Below are positions 45,334-53,561 of a DNA stretch of 64,000 bases, one piece after another. The position numbers and the translations under genes are program-made. Positions within the stretch are counted from its first letter, which is position 1; every line of letters begins with the position of its first letter. The notes beneath the pieces are model-generated. The model saw only the letters and a program-made list of their open reading frames with translations. It did no database searches and was not told the DNA's origin. This stretch comes from Streptococcus bovimastitidis (GTDB lineage Bacteria > Bacillota > Bacilli > Lactobacillales > Streptococcaceae), in NCBI RefSeq assembly GCF_001885095.1, contig NZ_LZDD01000002.1, positions 186,001 through 250,000 on the forward strand, written 5' to 3'.

Positions 45334-47220
45334 TTATTCAACTGTATTTTCTGTTGACAATGCTTTTGATTCCCCATTTTTACCGGAAATCATAAAGTTT
45401 GAATAACCTCCATAGTAGTCTTCATTATTGCTACCAGGTTTGTATTCGATAATGACTGACCAAGACATTTTTTGTTTAATGTCGCCAGAAGATCTATGTT
45501 TAGAATCATAACCATAATAGAAGTCATAAAGGACTGTGAAATCAGCAGTATAGGTTCTAGCACCTGTCTGCACCACATTATTAACATCTACTTCTGAAAA
45601 ACTGATAGAATCAGCACTACGATTCTTGGCATTGATGGTATTGGTATCGATCATGTTAACCACATCAGCATAAAAGTTATTTTTATTGCCATTCACAAAG
45701 ATACTATCAAGTCCATTTGGGTTGGTATTGTCATAACTATAAGATTGGAGCATGCCATAAGCAGCCTCAAGCAAACTATCGGCAGTATCACGGGTTAATA
45801 CAGAATCACTATCCAAGGTTACTGTGTCGTCATCCATTAAGGTTGACACCTTTTGCGTATTTGATTTAACGCTTGACCCATCTTTAAAGGATTTCTTGAC
45901 ATACAAAGTAGAGCTTTTGTTAACAGCAGCTTTAGAAATGCTGGCTTCACCGTTAGTCAATTTACCTAATTTACTAGACCCCATATAAAGCTCACCATCT
46001 TGAATGTTACTTTTCACGGTGAAGGAAAGGTAAGAAACATTAAGGTTTACTTTCTTAGAATCTTCGAGGGATTCTTGATTGGAAATACTAATATCTTGGT
46101 TATTAACTTTACCACTTGCTTTAAAGTCATAATCTCCAGGGTAAAGATGCATCAATTTTTTAGAAAAGGTATTAGAATCAGTCTTGGTCCATTTTTTACC
46201 ATTGACTTCTAAATCCAAACCTTTTGTATTGGAGTTGACTGTGGCATTTACCGGATGAATCAAAACTTTCCAGTCTGGGAAAATCAAGTATTTCTGACCA
46301 ACCTTACGCATCCCATCATTGCCCCATAATTTAGAACTGGTTTTTGGATAATAGATAGCGTCCATGTCTGTGTATTTTAATTCAGAGCTCTTAATCGATT
46401 TATATGTGTCGGACCAGACTTGATATTCCATGGCTTTCTTACCATCTTGAGTTGCTAAACTGATGTATTTATCCATCACAGCCTGACGTGAAAAGAATTT
46501 TTGATAAGTCATGTAGTAGGCTAAACCACCAATACAAAGAGCACCAATTAAGGCGTAAATCAAGGTTGTTTTCTTATCACGCTTAACAGAAGAGGTCGCC
46601 TTAGGAACTTTTTTTGCATTTTTTAGAAATAGATTAATCGAGGTCAAATCAAAATCCTGATTTTTTCCAATGATAAATTCATCAGGATTAGGTTTGCGTC
46701 CTAAATAACGCTCAAAGGCTTCCACCCAAATTTGCTTATCTGACTTCTCAGGATTACCTTTGCTGATCATCTGAAAATCATTAGATTGAGGATTTGAAAC
46801 AAGGGCTTCATGCCCACTATTAGTCATTTCCATAGGATTTGGGTCAATCGCCATAGGCCCTTCAGCCACATCATAGACGGAAACAGATTTCTCAGGATCA
46901 ACTGATTCTTCCATGGCAGCTGCCTGATAGGGAACTTGTTCTGGAGATTCTTCATAGACATCATAGAATTGTTCGTCTTCAAGCCCCTGGCTATTTTCCA
47001 AATCGGAAGAAAGACTAGAGTCACTAAAGTCTGATTCAGCAACACCAAAACTTTCAAAAACCATTTCTTCAGAGATGACGTCATTGTCAGTCATAGCTGC
47101 AATGGCTTTAATTTTTGAAGGTGAAAAACCCGAATCCAAACCTAAAGCAATTTCATTTTGATCTGGTTGGCGACCAATAACTTTTTCAAATAATGTAATC
47201 CAATTTTCTTGTGTTGCCAT
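45334..47220 (-). CDS. TcaA-like membrane protein with two N-terminal W-x3-F...GRxP motifs
   Basis: 628 aa, N-in. Copy one of the motif is NWITLFEKVIGRQPDQNEI (6-24) and copy two IWVEAFERYLGRKPNPDEF (164-182), joined by an acidic linker. One TM (about 218-238) is followed by an extracytoplasmic part of tandem beta domains (VLIHPVNATVNSNTKGLDLEVNG; GDYDFKASGKV; ELYMGSSKLGKL in parts) and a C-terminal NTF2-like region (ADSLLEAAYGMLQSY ... YTADFTVLYDFYYGYD). The layout matches TcaA/YvbJ proteins, whose N-terminal zinc ribbon is here replaced by the motif pair. Probable cell-wall or stress sensor. Confidence 0.82.
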   Translation of the reverse strand: MATQENWITLFEKVIGRQPDQNEIALGLDSGFSPSKIKAIAAMTDNDVISEEMVFESFGVAESDFSDSSLSSDLENSQGLEDEQFYDVYEESPEQVPYQAAAMEESVDPEKSVSVYDVAEGPMAIDPNPMEMTNSGHEALVSNPQSNDFQMISKGNPEKSDKQIWVEAFERYLGRKPNPDEFIIGKNQDFDLTSINLFLKNAKKVPKATSSVKRDKKTTLIYALIGALCIGGLAYYMTYQKFFSRQAVMDKYISLATQDGKKAMEYQVWSDTYKSIKSSELKYTDMDAIYYPKTSSKLWGNDGMRKVGQKYLIFPDWKVLIHPVNATVNSNTKGLDLEVNGKKWTKTDSNTFSKKLMHLYPGDYDFKASGKVNNQDISISNQESLEDSKKVNLNVSYLSFTVKSNIQDGELYMGSSKLGKLTNGEASISKAAVNKSSTLYVKKSFKDGSSVKSNTQKVSTLMDDDTVTLDSDSVLTRDTADSLLEAAYGMLQSYSYDNTNPNGLDSIFVNGNKNNFYADVVNMIDTNTINAKNRSADSISFSEVDVNNVVQTGARTYTADFTVLYDFYYGYDSKHRSSGDIKQKMSWSVIIEYKPGSNNEDYYGGYSNFMISGKNGESKALSTENTVE

Positions 47221-47230
47221 ATAGTGCTCC

Positions 47231-48322
47231 TTAACTTACAATTGATTTCATTGCAACGAAGGAATCAATGATTGCTTTAACAATCATCTTATCGGCAAAG
47301 AAGATAATAAGTGATAGGACAATAATGGCAGCAATGGTCATATAGAAGGCATTGGCAAGGCCCACACTACCATTAATATTTTTGATAATATTTACAAAAA
47401 TTACTAACAAGCCCAGAATCGCAAGAATTAGTAAGTATATGAAAACTGACTTAATGCTGGCAAGTCCTGGAATTTCTTTTAATAAATCAATGGTATCTGT
47501 AATGGCTTGAAAAGCATTGCTGGTAAATTCCGTAAAGATACTAAAGACTTTATCATAGATATCTACTGATACATCTAAGCGATTATTGACTAGGAAGGTA
47601 GACAAGAAAGCAAGCAAGTTAATGATAAGAAGTAATGGGGTGAAAGACATCATGCGACCCATTTCGTCTTTAAAGTCACCTTTTTTATTAGACATATTAT
47701 TGATGACATAAGGAATAAAAATGCTGATAAAATAAATAACAGAAATAATTATAGCTAAGTAAAAAATCTTACCAAAACCAAATTGACTGGCAATAATGTT
47801 TTTAACTCTTGCGTAGCCGTCTGGGAAAAGAGATTCTAAACTTTTACCATCAAATGTCATATTTGCGACAGACATCAATATTCGACTAAAATAATTGACA
47901 ATTGCCCAAGCAAAGAAAAGTCCTGATGCTAAAAGACTAATCAGTCCAAAAATAAATTGAGAATCCTTGGCGCGTGCTTGAGGATTCTTTAAATTGTCTA
48001 AGAACCAAGCCAGATAGTTTTTGCCTCCAACTTTTAAGTTATCGACATTTGCCATGGAATTGGATTGGCTTGAAGGAGGGCTAGAAATTGGTTGACTGGC
48101 TTCTTGATAGTAATTGTTTTGAGACTCAGGAATCGGTTGACGCTCCATGTGATCTTCTTCAATAGGATCATAAATTTCTTGCACTTTTTCCTGTGCATGA
48201 GGAATATCCCTCACTTGATAGTCTTGGAAATCACCATTTCTTAATGCTTGACTAATTTCTTCTGCCGTCGGTTGTCTTTCATTAATTGCTTCAAAATATT
48301 CTAACCAGTCTTCCTTGTTCAT
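47231..48322 (-). CDS. polytopic membrane protein with N-terminal W-x3-F...ERxP motif
   Basis: 363 aa. Motif DWLEYFEAINERQPTAEEI (5-23), a Pro/Gln/Ser-rich cytoplasmic linker to about 95, then about six TMs (FIFGLISLLASGLFFAWAIV; FYLAIIISVIYFISIFIPYV; LLLIINLLAFLSTFL; VFIYLLILAILGLLVIFV; AFYMTIAAIIVLSLIIFFA) with an extracytoplasmic loop. It resembles the streptococcal family I recall as DUF6574, without certainty. First gene of the nine-gene run to 38433. GAAGGAG before the ATG. Function unknown. Confidence 0.82.
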   Translation of the reverse strand: MNKEDWLEYFEAINERQPTAEEISQALRNGDFQDYQVRDIPHAQEKVQEIYDPIEEDHMERQPIPESQNNYYQEASQPISSPPSSQSNSMANVDNLKVGGKNYLAWFLDNLKNPQARAKDSQFIFGLISLLASGLFFAWAIVNYFSRILMSVANMTFDGKSLESLFPDGYARVKNIIASQFGFGKIFYLAIIISVIYFISIFIPYVINNMSNKKGDFKDEMGRMMSFTPLLLIINLLAFLSTFLVNNRLDVSVDIYDKVFSIFTEFTSNAFQAITDTIDLLKEIPGLASIKSVFIYLLILAILGLLVIFVNIIKNINGSVGLANAFYMTIAAIIVLSLIIFFADKMIVKAIIDSFVAMKSIVS

Positions 48323-48371
48323 ACCGTTTCTCCTTCAAAACCAAATAATAATTGTTTCATAATTTAATACT

Positions 48372-48395
48372 ATTATAACATAAAAAGCGCTTTAC
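48372..48395 (-). promoter_or_regulatory. promoter and cre-like site of the Hsp70/ABC module
   Basis: Minus-strand TATAAT (48372-48377). An AAAGCGCTTT core (within 48382-48395) occupies the spacer to a weak -35 near 48395-48400, suggesting CcpA control. It lies 50 bases upstream of the first gene of the nine-gene run. Confidence 0.55.
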
Positions 48396-48439
48396 AAAGT
48401 TTTTTTTGATAAAAATAAACTTTAAAAAGTATCATTTTT

Positions 48440-48877
48440 TTAATCTGTGAGTTCCAGACCTGCACTATCTTTATGCCATTTCGACCCTTCTTTCGCAGTT
48501 AAAAGTAAGATGCCATCCACAAGAGCCCAGATAGCCATTATGACAAAGCCAAAACCAGTCCAAAAAACGATTAACCAAATTATTAAACGAATAATAGCTC
48601 TGGTTGTAAAGCCTAGATAAAACCAATGAATTCCTAAGCTTCCAAGAAATAGAGCTAATATACCAGCAACAACTTTTGATTTACTTGATTTTCCCCCAGT
48701 TAGACGATCAACCGGATTAATTTTTGAAACAATAAAATCTTCTCCATTTTTATGAAATTCAACGTAATCTCCAACATGCGGGTCAAAGCCAAAATTTTCA
48801 ATTGGAATTTCTGTAAATTCACCGTGTTCATTTCCGATATAAGTGATATGGTTTTCTATTTTGATAATTTTATTCAT
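48440..48877 (-). CDS. TM2-domain protein
   Basis: 145 aa. An N-terminal beta-rich segment of about 55 residues (HITYIGNEHGEFTEIPIENFGFDPHVGDYVEF in parts) precedes a TM2 domain: two helices, KVVAGILALFLGSLGIHWFYLG and IIRLIIWLIVFWTGFGFVIMAIWALVDGILLL in parts, with the GxxGxHxFYLG pattern. TM2 proteins are of unsettled function. AAGGAGAG before the ATG. It is in the same direction as the Hsp70/ABC operon and 117 bp upstream of it, often a companion of such genes. Confidence 0.87.
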   Translation of the reverse strand: MNKIIKIENHITYIGNEHGEFTEIPIENFGFDPHVGDYVEFHKNGEDFIVSKINPVDRLTGGKSSKSKVVAGILALFLGSLGIHWFYLGFTTRAIIRLIIWLIVFWTGFGFVIMAIWALVDGILLLTAKEGSKWHKDSAGLELTD

Positions 48878-49350
48878 CTTTCTCTCCTTTATGTAGTTAC
48901 AATCGACACCCTAATCATTTAATCAACTCTATTTTGTCACCTTCTCCTTTTTATAAACTACAAAATCCAAATAATTTCTTAGAACTGTTGTGTAAGAAAG
49001 TCTACAAGTTACAAAACCTCTAAACTTTCTATGCCATTTCTTTTTTAATACTAGAACCAAATGCCATAATCAAATAGCTTTTGGACGATAGTAAATTCTC
49101 ACTTACTCTAAAATAATATAAATGAAATGAATCTTTGAAATTTTTTCACCTCTAATTCTTGGATTTGGTATGGTAATGTACACCTTATGCTATGATTATA
49201 GTTTTCATCTGGTCTTATTTTGTCCACAATAATTAACGCAGATAATTTTTTTGATTTTAAAAAATTTTTCGAATTTTTTTGTTGTTTGTCTATGTGGACA
49301 TATTCAGTCCACTTTTTGTGCTATAATGAGGCCATTCAAAGGAGGCCATA
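48878..49350. promoter_or_regulatory. divergent control region between the TM2 gene and the WYL regulator
   Basis: I see no gene. The WYL gene has TATAAT at 49322-49327. A dyad GTGGAC-N7-GTCCAC (49294-49312) covers its -35 region, a likely autoregulatory operator. Another GTCCAC half-site (49222-49227) lies next to a minus-strand TATAAT (49195-49200) that would drive the TM2 gene through a leader of about 300 bases. The same regulator may therefore act on both sides. Confidence 0.5.
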
Positions 49351-50400
49351 ATGGATAGTCAAAGTCGTATTTTATTAACCTTTTTCAGATTGCTACAGGG
49401 TAAAGTCCTCGTAAAACAAGATTTAATCCTTGAATATAATACTACTGCAAAAACTGTGCAGAGAGACATAGCACATATTGACAAAGCACTAGACGAATTT
49501 GCCACAAACTTAGTGGAATTAGATGAGAATGCCCTTCCCTACATTGATAAAAGTCATAAGGGAAAATACATTTTGCAAAATAATCCCTTTACTGAAGGTC
49601 ACGCTGGACGTGTATTCTCGAAGATGGAAATTTTAGCTTTGGTGAAAATCCTCTTATCAAGCAGAGCTCTTGAGAAAGACGCTATGACAAAGATGATTGA
49701 AAAGATACTCTCATTTTCTGAATTTTCAAAGGACATTTTACCAATAATCCTTAATGAAAAAGAGTACTATAATGGGGTGCCAAAAGCTGGTGAAACTGAA
49801 GATGAAATGGCTTTGCTGGATAAATTAGCTATTATTTTCAAGGCTATTAAGGAAGATTACCTTGTTTCCTTTACCTATACCAAGAATTTTGTGACTAAGA
49901 CTTTCAATCAAAAGCCAACGTCCATTTTCTTTAAAGACCTTTATTTCTTTATGTCTAGTAACAACCACATGGCCATTGATGATGATGATTTGGATTTTTT
50001 AAGCAAATTTAGAATTAACAACATGAAAAATTTGCAGCTGATTCATCGGCCTCGTGACTTTAAAACCAACGTGACTTACCGTGACCGCATTCAAACAGGT
50101 ATCCTTCAAAATACGACAGGCCAATTGCCATTTTACGGGAAAAAAATCACTTTGGAATTTGATTTCCTTTATGAACCAGCCTATGTCATGGATCGCTTCC
50201 CAAATGCTAAAATTGTCAAGCAAGAAAACGGTATCACCAGTTTTCAAGTGGTCACCAATGATGGCTATGGCGTTAAAATGTGGTTACTGATGCAGGGTGA
50301 TATGGTCCGAGTTAAGAGACCGCAAGTCATGATTGATTACCTAACCAGACAAGCCAAGCGTATCTTAGAGTATTATCAAGAAGATAATTCGAATAATTAA
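49351..50400 (+). CDS. WYL-domain transcriptional regulator
   Basis: 349 aa. The N-terminal winged HTH (RILLTFFRLLQGKVLVKQDLILEYNTTAKTVQRDIAHID in parts) is followed by a WYL-type ligand domain (about 150-300; YLVSFTYTKNFVTKTFNQKPTSIFFKDLYFFMS in parts) and its C-terminal extension. AAGGAGG before the ATG. Such proteins often sense nucleic-acid or small ligands and control stress, defence or metabolic genes. Divergent from the TM2/Hsp70 module with operator-like half-sites between, so that module is a candidate target. Confidence 0.9.
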   Translation: MDSQSRILLTFFRLLQGKVLVKQDLILEYNTTAKTVQRDIAHIDKALDEFATNLVELDENALPYIDKSHKGKYILQNNPFTEGHAGRVFSKMEILALVKILLSSRALEKDAMTKMIEKILSFSEFSKDILPIILNEKEYYNGVPKAGETEDEMALLDKLAIIFKAIKEDYLVSFTYTKNFVTKTFNQKPTSIFFKDLYFFMSSNNHMAIDDDDLDFLSKFRINNMKNLQLIHRPRDFKTNVTYRDRIQTGILQNTTGQLPFYGKKITLEFDFLYEPAYVMDRFPNAKIVKQENGITSFQVVTNDGYGVKMWLLMQGDMVRVKRPQVMIDYLTRQAKRILEYYQEDNSNN

Positions 50401-50403
50401 AGC

Positions 50404-50442
50404 AAAAGGCACTTACTAAATGAAATCAGTGAGTGCCTTTTT
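50404..50442 (+). terminator. terminator after the WYL gene
   Basis: AAAAGGCACTTACT (50404-50417) with AGTGAGTGCCTTTTT (50428-50442); one G-T pair. Confidence 0.88.
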
Positions 50443-50565
50443 AGCTTTATAGAATTAGTCAATTATCTGAAATGTACAGGTAAATCTCAAATTAATGTTA
50501 TTTGCTATCGCCAAATATGAGAAATTATATTATCATATAACTAATCAAATTGAGAGAGTATTGAG

Positions 50566-51855
50566 ATGACCAGAAAAGAAATTGTAGCCTATGCTAGTCT
50601 TGGATTTTCCAAAGATTTAATGATGTATTTTTTTAGCGGGATGATTATGCTCTTCCTCACCGATGCCATTAGATTATCGCCCATACTTGTTGGTAGTATC
50701 CTTTTCGCAGGTCGCATTTTCGATGCTTTTTTTGACATTCTAGTGGCTAATTTTTTAGAGAACAGTCGGAATAGTTTGAAAAATTGGTTCATCGTGGCCT
50801 TTTCACTAGCCTTCTTATTATTTTTAGGTATTTTTTCACTTAATGCTAATTTTGGAACAAAACTCTTAATCCCTTTAACATGCCTGCTCTACTTCCTTCT
50901 GGGATCACTTTTCACAATCATGGACATCAGTTATTGGTCGCTATTGCCAATCCTTTCAGATTCCGATAAAAGTCGCAGCCAACTGTCCAGCGCAGCGACA
51001 ATACTAACAAGTTTTGCGGCCCTCATTTGCTTCAGTTCCGTTTTGCCCTTACTTCATTATTTAGGCCCAGACAACCTCAACTTAGGCTTTAACCGCTTAT
51101 CCCTTTATTTAGCAGTCTTCGTCTGTATCATCACAGGCCTAACCTTCGAATTCCTACCTGAAAGTTCAGCCATATCAAGTCGCAATCAAAAGTCCTTTAC
51201 ACTATTAGAAAATCTCAAAATTATCAAAAAAAGCCGTATTTTCTTCAAATACGTTCTTTACTTTTTCTTTTTCCAACTGTCCTTCGAGTGGATGAATGCC
51301 TACAATATTTACTATTTCATCTACAGCATCAAACAGGAAAAATTCTTCTCCCTCTACGCCTTCACCATTCTCGCCCAAATGCTAGGCTCCTTCTCTTACA
51401 GCATCCTAAGGCGCTCAATGACTAAAAAGACCATTTTTCTCCTTTCTTCATTTCTTAGTATCATTGGAATGCTCGGGTTATACAGTATAGGTCAGACAAT
51501 GCCCAACAACAGTTTTATGATGTTCCTCATGGCTAGCGCGAAACAGTTTGGTTCCGGCTTGTTTTTAGTCTCAGCCACGGCAGAATTAGCCAATACCATC
51601 GGCATCCACCACAAAGAGAGTGGCTATTTCAACCCAGCCCTACTTACCTCCGCAAAACTCCTGGTTTCGAAATTCGCCAATGCCATCGCCAGCTTCGGCC
51701 TTGGCTATGGACTAGCACTAGCCCACTACCTCCCAAATCAGGACCAAAGCTTACAAACCACAAAAGCTATTGCCCTCCAAGCCTTTTTCATCCCCATCGT
51801 CTTTATCCTAATCAGTTATATGTTTTATCAGAAATATCAGAAGTATAGTGAATAA
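50566..51855 (+). CDS. GPH-type (MelB-like) sugar:cation symporter
   Basis: 429 aa with about 12 TM segments. The N-terminal KEIVAYASLGFSKDLMMYFFSGMIMLFLTD (in parts), the early acidic GRIFDAFFDILVANFLENSR and later LGSLFTIMDISYWSLLPILS place it in the glycoside-pentoside-hexuronide:cation family (MFS_2). It imports a sugar or glycoside. No linked hydrolase gene, so the substrate is not indicated. Monocistronic, with a short leader. Confidence 0.85.
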   Translation: MTRKEIVAYASLGFSKDLMMYFFSGMIMLFLTDAIRLSPILVGSILFAGRIFDAFFDILVANFLENSRNSLKNWFIVAFSLAFLLFLGIFSLNANFGTKLLIPLTCLLYFLLGSLFTIMDISYWSLLPILSDSDKSRSQLSSAATILTSFAALICFSSVLPLLHYLGPDNLNLGFNRLSLYLAVFVCIITGLTFEFLPESSAISSRNQKSFTLLENLKIIKKSRIFFKYVLYFFFFQLSFEWMNAYNIYYFIYSIKQEKFFSLYAFTILAQMLGSFSYSILRRSMTKKTIFLLSSFLSIIGMLGLYSIGQTMPNNSFMMFLMASAKQFGSGLFLVSATAELANTIGIHHKESGYFNPALLTSAKLLVSKFANAIASFGLGYGLALAHYLPNQDQSLQTTKAIALQAFFIPIVFILISYMFYQKYQKYSE

Positions 51856-51927
51856 GACATCATTATTCCACCAAGCATACCAATGGAATTAGACCAAGGC
51901 TTATAATTCTTCACAATCCTAATCACT

Positions 51928-51955
51928 AACAGACCACTCCTGAGAGTGGTCTGTT
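51928..51955 (-). terminator. hairpin after the sensor kinase gene
   Basis: A perfect 12-bp stem AACAGACCACTC/GAGTGGTCTGTT with a CTGA loop. The flanks are not T-rich, so it could be a weak terminator or a 3' processing structure. Confidence 0.6.
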
Positions 51956-51961
51956 AATCAT

Positions 51962-52894
51962 TTAGTTATTTTTAGGAAAGCTAACCTGAAAAGCTTTTGT
52001 GTAGGGAATAGGCATTTTGATGACATCAATGCTTCCGTGATGGTGTTCGACGATGGTCTTAACAATAGCAAGACCTAGTCCAAAGTTAGAATTGGCTTTT
52101 GTTTTTCTTGCCTTATCTTCTTTGTGGAATGGTTTTGTCAGTTCTTCTAAAGCTCCAACCGCTAGTTGTTTTCCATTGTCAGAAACCAGCAAATAAACGT
52201 TCTTCTTGTCTTCTTTACTGGAAATGCAAATTTTGCTCCCTTTTTCATTGTGGTAGCAAGCATTGAGTAGGAGGTTCTCAATGAGGCGATATACTTGTTC
52301 CTTATTGCCCTGCATGTCTAAGGCTTTGTCAGCTAATGCCATCTCTAAATCAATGGCATGATGTTCGATAATGTCATAAGAGTCACTTATGACTTGTTTA
52401 GCTATTTGATTGAGATCCAGGGGCTCAAATTGATTTTCGCTAGTGTCGCTCTCTAGTTTGGTGTACAGCATTAATTGCTCTAGTAGAGAGGTGGTCTTGT
52501 CAACTTTTGTCTGGATTTTTTGATAGACCTCTTGTCTTTGATTTTCCTCAATTTTCTCATCTTTTAGGGCGGAGACATAGCCTCTGACTGAGGTCAAAGG
52601 GGTCCGAACATCATGTGCTATTGAGGCAAATAAGAGGTGCTCCGCTTCTAGGCGACGAGCCATTTCAGCATCTACAATTTTGTCGAGCTTGTGGATGAAA
52701 AAATAGGAAATGATGGTAATTAAGATAATACTGGCTAAAATATTGAAGAATCCGACAATATTAAATGGCAAACTGTCATCTGGAAATTTCCGCAGCAACA
52801 GTTCAAAGAGACCATCTGAAATCATATTTAAGCTATCAAAGACGATGACTGATATCAGAAATAGAATAATAATTTTGCGCCGCACATCTTTCAT
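51962..52894 (-). CDS. sensor histidine kinase
   Basis: 310 aa. Two N-terminal TMs (IIILFLISVIVFDSLNM; IVGFFNILASIILITIISYFF) enclose a short extracellular loop. The HisKA domain has phospho-His94 in FASIAHDVRTPLTSVRGY, and the HATPase domain has NLLLNACYHNEKGSKI and FGLGLAIVKTIVEHHHG. ATG 52894 overlaps the response-regulator stop (ATGA) with AGGTGG upstream; I reject the GTG at 52903. It phosphorylates the RR encoded just before it. Confidence 0.93.
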   Translation of the reverse strand: MKDVRRKIIILFLISVIVFDSLNMISDGLFELLLRKFPDDSLPFNIVGFFNILASIILITIISYFFIHKLDKIVDAEMARRLEAEHLLFASIAHDVRTPLTSVRGYVSALKDEKIEENQRQEVYQKIQTKVDKTTSLLEQLMLYTKLESDTSENQFEPLDLNQIAKQVISDSYDIIEHHAIDLEMALADKALDMQGNKEQVYRLIENLLLNACYHNEKGSKICISSKEDKKNVYLLVSDNGKQLAVGALEELTKPFHKEDKARKTKANSNFGLGLAIVKTIVEHHHGSIDVIKMPIPYTKAFQVSFPKNN

Positions 52895-53550
52895 CTTTTC
52901 CACCTGTATCCTAGTCCTCTAATGGTTTCAATATGTTTTGAACCCACCTTATCTCGCAAGCGACTCATGATCACGCGCAAGGAATTGTCATCATAACTAT
53001 AGTCTTGTTGCCAAGCTTTTTCATAGAGCTGAGCCTTTGTGAAGACTTGTTTCGGCGAAGCCATAAGCATCTGTAAGATGGTGAATTCAACAGCTGTCAG
53101 TGGGTAGTGCTGCTCATTTTTGGATACGATGACTTGGTCCAAATCTAATGTGACCTCATCCAAGACAATTTTGTTTTCATGTCCTTGTCTGATACTGAGC
53201 TGGGCTTTTACCTTAGCCACAACCTCCTTAGGTTCAAAAGGTTTGGTAATATAGTCAATCGCCCCTAAATCATAGACCTGCAGCTTGTCCTCTAACTGTG
53301 TTTTCGCAGACAGAATCAGGCAGGGAAATGTATGGCTTTCTCTAATTTTAGCAATCAGCTGATAACCATCCATTTTCGGCATCATCAGGTCAATGATTGC
53401 TAAGTCAACCTTTTCTTGCTGGATGATCTGCCAAGCCTCAAGCCCATCATGAGCTTCAAGCACTTGCATGTGACCACTTTGCAAATAAAGTTTTAAGATA
53501 TCAATAATTTCTTGTTCATCATCGCAGATTAAAAGGTGATAAGGCGTCAT
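52891..53550 (-). CDS. OmpR/PhoB-family response regulator
   Basis: 219 aa. Receiver domain with phosphoacceptor Asp54 in AIIDLMMPKMDG, acidic pocket ICDDEQE and Lys in ITKPFEP, then a winged-helix output domain (LTAVEFTILQMLMASPKQVFTKAQLYEKAW in parts; VIMSRLRDKVGSKHIETIRGLGYRWK in parts). The sequence is VanR-like in general look. Between the serine hydrolase (11-bp gap) and its kinase, all on one transcript. Confidence 0.94.
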   Translation of the reverse strand: MTPYHLLICDDEQEIIDILKLYLQSGHMQVLEAHDGLEAWQIIQQEKVDLAIIDLMMPKMDGYQLIAKIRESHTFPCLILSAKTQLEDKLQVYDLGAIDYITKPFEPKEVVAKVKAQLSIRQGHENKIVLDEVTLDLDQVIVSKNEQHYPLTAVEFTILQMLMASPKQVFTKAQLYEKAWQQDYSYDDNSLRVIMSRLRDKVGSKHIETIRGLGYRWKR

Positions 53551-53561
53551 GTAAGTCCCTT

